From assembly GCA_031267005.1 (NCBI GenBank), contig JAIRZX010000186.1:1-36107 (forward strand): 36,107 nt of DNA, given 5' to 3'. The notes under the pieces are model-generated. The model was not told the origin of the DNA and ran no database searches. It saw nothing but the letters and a program-made list of their open reading frames with translations. Shown here piece after piece: positions 7,200 through 15,300 of the stretch (positions are counted from its first letter, which is position 1; each line of letters starts with the position of its first letter). Source of the stretch: Deltaproteobacteria bacterium (GTDB lineage: Bacteria > Desulfobacterota > Desulfarculia > Adiutricales > Adiutricaceae). The position numbers and the translations under genes are program-made.

Positions 7200-10100
7200 T
7201 CAGGACGCCCGGGGGGCCCTGGCGCCCGAGGCGCCGCCGGGAGCGGGCGGGTCCGCGGGCTCCGGGAACTCAGGGGGCTCCGGAGCCCCCATGGCGGCCA
7301 GCGCCTCCAAAGCCTCCCCGTAGTCGCCCGTCAGGATGCCGTCGGCAACCGCTTCCACGGCTTTCTTCAGCGCGGGCGCCGCGTACGCAGCGGCCTCCTG
7401 GAGGCGGCCCAGCTCCTCGTCCACGCGCGGGAAGTCGTGGGACTCCAAAGCATCCGCCAGTCCCGCCGCCAGGGATTTGAGGCTGGCCTTCGGGGCCGGG
7501 GGGGCGGCCTGCGCGGCTCGCCCGGAGGAGCCCGGGCCCGCGCCGGGGCCCGGAGCGGCGGACAGTTCCCTGATGCTTCCCGCGCGCCGTTCCAGACGCT
7601 CCATGAAGGAGGGGAGCTTCACGGCCACGAGCCCGAAATCTCCCTCGCGCCCGGCCTTCTCGAGGGCCGCTGCCCGGGCGGACAAAGGCCCTGCGCCTAT
7701 GTTGGCGCAGGCGCCCTTCAAGGCGTGCGCGGCTACGACGAAGCTCGCCGCCGAGGCCGCGTCCGGTGTCCCGGAGACGCCCCCCAGAGCCCCGAAGGAC
7801 CCTTCGGCGTCCTTGCGGAAGGCTTCCAGGAGCTTCAGGTACCTGGCCGATCCCCCGGCCCTGGTGACCCCGAGCGAAATGTCTACCCCCTCCAGGACGG
7901 GCATCGCGACGGACCCCGCGCCTCCCGAGCCCGCCCGGCCCGACCCGTCGCCTCCCGGGCCCGCCCGGCCCGGCCCTTCGCCTCCCGGGCCCGCCCGGCC
8001 CGACCCGTCGCCTCCCGGGCCCGCCCCGTCCTTCCCGGAGCCGCTTTCGTCGCCGCGCGGGCCGTAGGCCGTCCCCCCGGAAACGTTCCAAGCCGTCCCG
8101 GCCGCCGCCATCGCCGCCTGGGCGGCCGCGGCAGCCGTCGCCTGCGCCCCAGGGCCCCTGGCGTCCTGGAAGGCGGCCGCTGACGGCGCCGCCCCTCCGG
8201 GAAACGGCGCGCCGAAGCGCTGGGCCCCGCTTCCGTCCGGGTCCGCGTCGGCGTTCGCCGTCGCCTCCCTGCGCTTGGAGTGGGGGATCCAGCGGGCGAG
8301 GAGCCTGTCCAGGCGGGCCGGGTCTATGGGCTTGGTCAGGTAGTCGTCGAAGCCGCTCTCCAGGTACATCTCGCGCATGCCCGCAACCGCGTTCGCGGTA
8401 AGAGCCACTACGGGCACGTCGCGGCACCCGTCCAGGGCCCTTATAGCCTTCATCGCCTCGATGCCGTCCATCTCCGGCATCATGTGGTCCATCAGCACGA
8501 GATCGAAGTCCCTCTCCCGAGCCAGGCCCACCGCCTCCAGGCCGCCGGACGCGAAGGAGAGCCGCATGCCGTAGGGGAGGAGAAGGCCTTCGGCCACCAT
8601 CAGGTTCGAGGCGTAGTCGTCCACCACCAGCACCTCGGCGCCGGGGGCCGAGAAGGTGGCGCTGGGGGCCCCGCGGGACGGCCCGCGGCTGTCGGAGAGC
8701 TGGCCCATGGGCGTCCAGTCGGCGACCTTCTGGAAGATCCCGGCCCTGAACGTCGAGCCCTCGCCGTAGACGCTCTCGCACACGATGTCCCCGCCCATTG
8801 CGCGGCTCAGTTTCTTGGCGATTGCCAGCCCCAGGCCCGTGCCCTCGACGCCTATGTTCAAACGCTCGTCGAGCCTGGTGAACTCGCCGAACAGCCTCGC
8901 CAAATCCTCGGGGCGGATGCCCACCCCCGTGTCCTTGACCTCGAAGGAGAGCTTCGCCTCGTCCGCCCCGGCGCGCTTCGAACTGACGGTAAGCCTTATG
9001 CTCCCCTTCTGGGTGTACTTGACCGCGTTGGAGAGCAGGTTCAATAGTATCTGCCTCACGCGGGCGGGGTCCCCCACCATCATCCGGGGAATGTCCGGCG
9101 ACACGTCCGTCACGAGCCTCACGGGCTTCTCGCCCATGCGGACGCGGATCAGGGTGAGCGCGTCGTTTAGAAGCGACGAGGCCCGGTAGCGGGAGGGAAC
9201 GAGCTGCAGGGTGCCCGCCTCAATTTTCGAGAAGTCGAGGATGTCGTTTATGATGGTGAGGAGGTTCGCGCCAGCGCTCCGTATGCCGTCTATGTACTCC
9301 AGGGCCTTGGCCTTGCCGTGCTCCCTCCGCGCCAGCTCGGAGAAGCCTATGATGGCGTTCATGGGGGTGCGGATCTCGTGGCTGGTGCGGGCCAGGAACT
9401 CGCTTTTCGCCTTGGAGGCCTTCTCGGCGATGGAGATCTGGCGGGTGAGCTCCTCGGTCCTGGCGGAGACCGCCTCCTCCAGGAGCCTGCCCGTCCTGCG
9501 GGATTTTATGAACATGACGGCCAGGAGCAGTATCAGCATCGCCAACAGCGCCAGGCCCAGGGCCATGTAGGGCATCCGTGCCCGGGCCATGGCGCCCCGG
9601 TAGTCGAAGACCTTGGCCCGCCAGCGGGAGGCTATCTCCTCGGTGTCCACCAGCCTCTGCGCCTTGGAGAGGACGCTCCTCAAAACCCCCTCGCCAGCGG
9701 CGACCCCGAAATACGAGTCGCTGCTGCGGTCCTCCAGGGTCAGGTTCACCTTGAAATAGGGCCTTTCAAGGTAGTTGGTCATGGCCAGGAGCTCGTTTCT
9801 GGTCCCCATTACCAGATCGACTTCCCCGCGTTCGAGCCCGCCGTAGGGCCCGGTGTTGTCGTCGTAGGTCACCGTTCTCCTGTGGCCCGGAAACCACGCC
9901 CAGAAAAGCTCCGTCTTGGCCGTGCCCGCGCTCAGGCCGACGCGCAGGTCCGGCACGTCCTCTATGGCTATGTCCGGGAAGCCCGTCAACGACAGGAAGG
10001 CGTAACGGTCGACTACGTAGGGGGCGTCGGTCCACAGGAACCTGCCCTCCCTCTCGGGCGCCCTCAAAAGCTCGCTCAAGACGGATACCTTTCCTGTCTC

Positions 10101-11237
10101 CAGCGCCGCGAGGGACTCCTCCCACCCGACCGGACCGTCGTGGCCGGGCCTGATGTCCAGGCCGCTCAAGTCGGCGATCTCGCGCAGCACGTCCACCGCC
10201 GCCCCTTGGAACTCCCCCTCCCGGGCGTTCCAGAAGCTCATCGGGTAGTTGTCGTGCTCGAAGCCGGCCAGCACCGGCTCCCCCCGCCTTATACGCCCGC
10301 TCCTCCAGTTCAGCTCCTCCGGGGTGAGGGAAGCCAGGAACCTGTCGCGCACGTACTCCCTGCGCCCCCTGCGCCAGATCTCCTGGAAGGGTGCCCGCCC
10401 GCCCTGGTCGAGCCGCTTCTGGACTGCCGACACCAGGGGCGAGAGCTCGGGCTTGCGGGCCGCCAGGGCAACCTCCACCGTCACCATGGGCAGGATGTTC
10501 TCGGCCGTCACCTCCCCGTAGGGGTCGAAGGCGGCGCGGAAGGGGGCCTCGGCCACCACGGCGTCGGCCTTGCCGGTGGAAAGCGCCCTCCAGGCGTCCC
10601 CGGCGTCGTTCACCCCGATGGCGACGTAAGGCTTCTCGACCGCTTCCCTTGCCGCCTTGAAGTCGCCGGAGCCCCTCAGGTAGGCGAAGCGCACCGCGCG
10701 CCCGGCCGCTATCTCCGGAATGGGCCTGGAGCCCGGAAGCCTGATGTACTGGATGGGGCGGTCGGCTATGGGGGTGGTGGCGTAGGGCTGCTTCCCCCTG
10801 AGCCTCCCGGCGGAAGTAGCGGCCGTGAAGTCAACGGCGCCGGACTTTAACCCTTCCGCTATCCCCTCGCGGGAAAGTATGGCCGTCTCGAAGGTTATGC
10901 CGAAGAACTCGGAGAGCCAGTCGCACAAGAGCACCCCGGCCCCGCCTGTCTTGCCGTCCACGGTCGGGAACAGCTCCGAACTCCGCTCCCCCGCGAAGAA
11001 CAGGGCCCGGCGGCCGGCCTTGACGCTCTCTATGGCGTCCGCCTCCTCCCGGGTTATCCCGGGCACGTCCAGGTAGCCCGGGCGGACGGAAGGCCCGTGC
11101 TCCCCGGGCTTGGCCAGCGGCGTGCGCGGCTGCTGGGCGTATGGCTCCCCGGCGCCGAAGGAAAGCGCCAAAAATCCGAAGAGGATCGCGAAGGCGGCAA
11201 AGGCCCTGGACCCTGAGACATTCTTTCTGCGAGGCAT
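7200..11237 (-). CDS. K1: BvgS/EvgS-like hybrid sensor histidine kinase
   Basis: Inner-membrane sensor that should bind small molecules in the periplasm and pass phosphate through a His-Asp-His chain. Numbered from the ATG at 11237, which puts an export signal right at the N-terminus (the tracked GTG lies 10 codons earlier): signal about 10-35; first solute-binding-like domain about 55-290, opening with GYLDVPG and GERSSELF; second about 318-540 with EHDNYPMSFWNAREGEFQG; membrane helix about 557-578; short coiled coil; HisKA with SHEIRTPMNAIIGF (His620); HATPase N-box NLLSNAVKYT, DTGVGI 769-774 and GTGLGLAI 799-806; receiver with Asp917 in LMDHMMPEMDG, Thr947 and Lys969; glycine-rich repeat linker; Hpt with HALKGACANIGA (His1171); C-terminal helical module about 1252-1316. 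All catalytic residues are present. No PAS or HAMP. It is the last gene of the five-kinase array in transcription order. The ligand and downstream regulator are unknown. Confidence 0.93.
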   Translation of the reverse strand: MPRRKNVSGSRAFAAFAILFGFLALSFGAGEPYAQQPRTPLAKPGEHGPSVRPGYLDVPGITREEADAIESVKAGRRALFFAGERSSELFPTVDGKTGGAGVLLCDWLSEFFGITFETAILSREGIAEGLKSGAVDFTAATSAGRLRGKQPYATTPIADRPIQYIRLPGSRPIPEIAAGRAVRFAYLRGSGDFKAAREAVEKPYVAIGVNDAGDAWRALSTGKADAVVAEAPFRAAFDPYGEVTAENILPMVTVEVALAARKPELSPLVSAVQKRLDQGGRAPFQEIWRRGRREYVRDRFLASLTPEELNWRSGRIRRGEPVLAGFEHDNYPMSFWNAREGEFQGAAVDVLREIADLSGLDIRPGHDGPVGWEESLAALETGKVSVLSELLRAPEREGRFLWTDAPYVVDRYAFLSLTGFPDIAIEDVPDLRVGLSAGTAKTELFWAWFPGHRRTVTYDDNTGPYGGLERGEVDLVMGTRNELLAMTNYLERPYFKVNLTLEDRSSDSYFGVAAGEGVLRSVLSKAQRLVDTEEIASRWRAKVFDYRGAMARARMPYMALGLALLAMLILLLAVMFIKSRRTGRLLEEAVSARTEELTRQISIAEKASKAKSEFLARTSHEIRTPMNAIIGFSELARREHGKAKALEYIDGIRSAGANLLTIINDILDFSKIEAGTLQLVPSRYRASSLLNDALTLIRVRMGEKPVRLVTDVSPDIPRMMVGDPARVRQILLNLLSNAVKYTQKGSIRLTVSSKRAGADEAKLSFEVKDTGVGIRPEDLARLFGEFTRLDERLNIGVEGTGLGLAIAKKLSRAMGGDIVCESVYGEGSTFRAGIFQKVADWTPMGQLSDSRGPSRGAPSATFSAPGAEVLVVDDYASNLMVAEGLLLPYGMRLSFASGGLEAVGLARERDFDLVLMDHMMPEMDGIEAMKAIRALDGCRDVPVVALTANAVAGMREMYLESGFDDYLTKPIDPARLDRLLARWIPHSKRREATANADADPDGSGAQRFGAPFPGGAAPSAAAFQDARGPGAQATAAAAAQAAMAAAGTAWNVSGGTAYGPRGDESGSGKDGAGPGGDGSGRAGPGGEGPGRAGPGGDGSGRAGSGGAGSVAMPVLEGVDISLGVTRAGGSARYLKLLEAFRKDAEGSFGALGGVSGTPDAASAASFVVAAHALKGACANIGAGPLSARAAALEKAGREGDFGLVAVKLPSFMERLERRAGSIRELSAAPGPGAGPGSSGRAAQAAPPAPKASLKSLAAGLADALESHDFPRVDEELGRLQEAAAYAAPALKKAVEAVADGILTGDYGEALEALAAMGAPEPPEFPEPADPPAPGGASGARAPRAS
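7921..8040 (-). repeat. 30-bp tandem repeat in the K1 REC-Hpt linker
   Basis: Four consecutive 30-bp units, the first three nearly identical and the last diverged, encoding a 10-residue unit of the form GPGGDGSGRA. Because the unit is a multiple of three, copy-number change would alter linker length without breaking the frame. It separates the receiver from the Hpt domain. Confidence 0.85.
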
Positions 11238-11308
11238 AGGCGGCCCGGACAGCGCCCCGCCGGGCACGGCTGGCGTTCCGGCGGGGAGAATTCAAAGTGA
11301 GCTGTTAG

Positions 11309-11335
11309 CCCCCTCCGGACGTACCCCGGAGGGGG
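11309..11335. promoter_or_regulatory. Strong inverted repeat just upstream of K1
   Basis: CCCCCTCCGG and CCGGAGGGGG are perfect 10-bp complementary arms around a 7-base loop, about 70 bases upstream of the K1 ATG. It lacks a T-run on the minus strand (CTAACAG follows), so on that strand it is a leader hairpin or operator candidate and not a terminator. On the plus strand only TTT follows. Confidence 0.4.
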
Positions 11336-11803
11336 TTTCGGGGCCTGGGACTCCCCGGTTGCAGGGCGGGTCCGCTCTCCCTGAAGCCCGCCGGGAAGGC
11401 GGGGGGACGCGGCTGCCCGAGTCGCTTTCTGAAATTGTTGAACTCCCTGCCGTATCCGGGCGACCCGCCGCGGCCCCCGTTTAGGGGCGCCGCCCCGGGG
11501 AGGACGAAAGGCCCTCCCGCGGAGGCTTCCGCCGGAAAGGCCGCGCGTTTCGGAATAACGGCTCTTTTCGCCTTAACGGCCTCACCGCTTAAGACCTGTT
11601 TCGCGGGAGCTTCGCCGTTCCCGGCGGAACCGCTGGCGCGAAAAGGGACGTTACGGCTGTCCGGCAGACGGGAAACGACCGGCCCGGCGCGCCGCGCGTG
11701 GGCCATGTCGCAAAGCGCAACTGGCGGCAACGGCGCCACGACGTCCGACGCTGTCCTTGCCCGCCCTGCCGGGCGGAAGCCGACCGTTTCGGCTAGGCGC
11801 CGC

Positions 11804-11844
11804 CTTGCGGCCGTTAGCCTAGGCACCTTGCGACCGTTAGCCTA
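11804..11844. repeat. 18-bp direct repeat, two copies
   Basis: CTTGCGGCCGTTAGCCTA at 11804-11821 and CTTGCGACCGTTAGCCTA at 11827-11844, one mismatch, 23-bp period. It lies in the K1-K2 spacer. It could be a pair of protein binding sites or a simple duplication. Confidence 0.6.
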
Positions 11845-12328
11845 AGCCGCGTGACGAGGCCTTTTCGCGGGCGGAAGGTTCATGGGCCTTCCGGAAGGCA
11901 TCCGATGGCTTCCGGAGCCTGCCGGCCTTCCGGAGCGCTCGCGGCCGGGAGCGCCGCTTCCCCGATTCCCGCCTATATGACGGGGAACCGTACAGGCGCC
12001 ATTCCAATAACGATATTTGACCGGCGCCTGTTTGTCAATTCCGACTCCAAACTCCAGCGGAAAATTTTCCCCCCGTTTTCCCCGTAGCCCTTCCAGTTAC
12101 TTTACCCCACGCTCCAGGATGTGCCCCGGCCCGCGTAAGGCGCCGCATATCGCGCGCTTCATGCGCATGGCGCCCGGGGCCGCTCCGCTATAAAAACGCC
12201 GCAAGCCCGTTCGGCCGGTTCCGCACGGAAGGCGACGGCCAGGCGGAAGCCCGCCCCCCCCGGAGCCCGTTTCCCGGCCCGCGAGGGAAACGCCGCGACC
12301 CCGCCCGCCAACGCCCGCCCAGGGCGCG

Positions 12329-15300
12329 TCACGAACTCTTCCGGAACCCTTTGGCCGGCCCGAACGCCTCCCGGGCCTTTCCGAAGTCGCCGGTCAGGAT
12401 GCCGGACGCCGCCCTGTCCGGGGACCCGTTCCGGCTTTCCGGCGCCGCGCCGCCCCGCCCGGCCTCCGCGCCTCCCCGGGCAAGTCCGTCCCCTCCTCCC
12501 CCACAAGGAAGCCCCGGGACTCCCCCTTCAAGGAAGCCTCGGGACTCCAGGGCGTCGGCCAGACCCTCGATGAGCGCCTTCAAGACCGCCTTCCTCCCCG
12601 GCGAAAGGCTCATGCGGAGTCCCTCCGGATCCGCCTCCAGGACCCCTTTCGCAAGCGCCTCGGCCCCCTTGGCAAGCGCGGAGGCCGAAGCCGCCGCGTC
12701 TTTGCTGGCGTCCAACTCCTCCCCGTCCTTCCGCTCCTCCCCCGGCGCCCGGGCCTCCCCCGCGATCGACGAGGCGCCAGTTGCCGCTTTTGCCGGTCCG
12801 TCGGCGCGGGCTCCCGCCGAGGCTCCCGCGTCCTGCCCGCCCGCCGGAGGGACGCTTTCGGAATGAGCGCCCCCGTTAAGCTCCGATATGCCTTTGACGA
12901 GCTTTCCCAGGCTTTCCCTGAACGGCGGGACGAGAACCCCGGCCGCTCCGAGATCGCCCGCCCGCAAGCGCGATTCCAGCTCGGCGGCCATCCCGGCGAG
13001 GGAGGGGGCCCCGATAGCCCCCAAGGCGCCTTTGAGCGCGTGGGCCGCCATCGCGAAGCTCCCCGCCGAGTCCCCGTCCGGGGCGCCCTCCAGGTTTCCC
13101 ATGGCCCCCTCGGCGTCCTTGACGAAGGCCTTAAGGATCAGCATGTACCTGGCCGAGCCCCCGGCGCGGGCGACCCCCGCCTGGATGTCCACCCCCTCCA
13201 GTGCCGAGGGGCGAACGGGCGAACCGACAGGCGGGGCCGAAGGTACAGGCGGGGCGGGCGTGGCCGAACCCGAGGGCGCCGAGGCGTCACGGGCCCCGTC
13301 CGCCGTTGGAGCGCCGTCGCCGGAAGCGCCGTCCCGTTCCCGGACGGCGCCGGGGGCGCCCGAGGCGGCCGCGTCGCGGCGCTTCGAGGCCGGGAGCCAT
13401 CGGTAAAGGAGCCTGTCCAGGCGCCCGGGGTCGATCGGCTTCGGAAGGAAGTCGTCGAAGCCGTTGTCCAGGTACATCTCGCGCATTCCGCTCACCGCGT
13501 TGGCCGTGAGCGCCACTATCACGGCGTCGTTCCCCCCTTCCATGGCCCTTATGTTCCTCGCGGCCTCGATTCCGTCCATTTCAGGCATCATGTGGTCCAT
13601 CAGCACGAGATCGAAAAAGCGGTCGCGTAGGAGCGCCACCGATTCCAAGCCCCCGGAGGCGAGCGTCACCCGCATGCCGTAGGGCGCGAGCAACCCCTCC
13701 GCTACCAAGAGGTTGGAGGAGATGTCGTCCACGACCAGCACTTCGGCCTCCGGGGCGGTGAAGCTGGCCGCGGAGGCGTCGCCGCCGTCGCGTTCGTCCG
13801 CCAGGCGGCCCATGGGGCTCCAGTCGCAGACCTTCTGGACCATGCTCGCCTGGAAGGAGGAGCCTTCGCCGTAGACGCTCTCCGCCTCCACGTCCCCGCC
13901 CATGGCCCTGCACAGGCGCCTCGCGATGGCGAGCCCCAGCCCCGTGCCCTCCAACCCGCTGTTGCGCTTCTCGTCGAGGCGGGTGAACTCCCCGAAGAGC
14001 CTGGGCAAATCCTCCGCGCGGATGCCGACGCCGGTGTCCTTCACCTCGAAGGTCAGGAGCGCCTCGTCCTCGCTGATGCGCCCGGCCCTCACGCTCAGGT
14101 CGATCCTCCCCTCCCTCGTGTACTTCACGGCGTTGGAAAGCAGGTTGAGGAGGATCTGCCTCACGCGCCCGGAGTCGCCTACCATGGAGGACGGTATGCC
14201 GGGGGAGACGTCCGCCACGAGCCTAACGGGCTTCTCGCCTATACGCACCCGGAAGAGCATTATCGCGTCGTTGAAGAGCGAGGCGGGCCTGTACCGGGCG
14301 GGTGCGATCCTCAAGGCCCCGGACTCTATCTTCGAGAAGTCCAGGATGTCGTTTATGATCGTGAGCAGGCTCGCCCCCGCGCTCCTTATGGCCCTGATGT
14401 ACTCGAGCGACTTGGGGCCCCCGCGCTCGCGCTGGGCGAGTTCGGAAAAGCCTATGATGGCGTTCATGGGGGTGCGGATCTCGTGGCTGGTGCGGGCCAG
14501 GAAGTCGCTCTTGGCCCGGGAGGCCTGTTCGGCTATGGCTATGTGCCGGGCGAGCTCGTCCCCGCGGCTTACGAGCTCCGAGGTGCGGGCGGCCACGGCT
14601 TCCTCCAAAAGCCTCCCCGCCTTGATGGACCTCGCGGACATGCAGGCCAGGAGCAGGATGAGGGCCGCCAGGAGCCCCAGGCCCCCCGCCATGTAGGGCA
14701 TCCGCGCCCTGGCGAGCGCCCCCCTGTAGTCGAAGACCCTGGACCTCCAACGGGAGGCGATCCCGTCGGCGTCCACCAGCCTTTGGGCCTTGCTCAGCAC
14801 CGCCCTCAGGCGGGGCTCATTGGGCGCCACCCCGAAGTAGGCGTCGCGCCTCCCGCCCACGACCGCGAAGTTCACCTTGAAATAGGGCTTTTCCAAGTAG
14901 TTGGTCATGGCCAGGAGCTCGTCGCGGGTCCCCAGCACCAGCTCCGCCTCCCCGCTTTCCAGCGCCGAAAAGGCCTCCTGGACGCCCGGGTACTCCATAG
15001 CGCTCCTGTGGTCCGGAAACCAGCTCCGGAACAGCTCGGCCGCCTCGGAGCCCGCCGCCAGCCCCACCTTCAGGTCCGGAACGTCCCCCATGCCCGCCTC
15101 CGGGAAGCCCGCGAGGGACAGGAAGGCGTAGCCGTCGGACATGTACGGCTCGTCCGCCGCGAGCGCCCCCTCCCAGTTCTTCCGCCCGCCCGGAAGGGAG
15201 CCCGCTATCTCGATTTCGCCGGCCGCCAATGCCTCCCTGGCCCCCGCGCCGGAAAGGCCCGCGCCCCGCGCCGCCCTGATTTCCAGCCCGGCCAAATCGC

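Larger units (their letters stand above)
11238..12328. other. Gene-free spacer between K1 and K2
   Basis: About 1.1 kb of GC-rich DNA. The tracked ORFs overlap in several frames and are arginine/proline/glycine-rich, so I do not call them. It holds a 10-bp-arm inverted repeat close to the K1 start and an 18-bp direct repeat (both listed). Since all kinases point left, the K1 promoter should lie in this spacer; no clear -35/-10 pair was found. AT content rises around 11995-12110. Confidence 0.5.

Noticed and set aside
7921-8040. CRISPR-like regular repeats
   Set aside because: Units are contiguous with no unique spacers and lie in frame inside a kinase linker; the same objection applies to the minisatellite at 31154-31317. 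No cas genes are present.
7270-8781. 503-aa and several 240-500-aa ORFs overlapping K1 (both strands, e.g. 9318-10850)
   Set aside because: They are alternative-frame readings of GC-rich kinase DNA: Arg/Gly/Pro-rich, without domains, and exactly covering genes with complete catalytic motifs.
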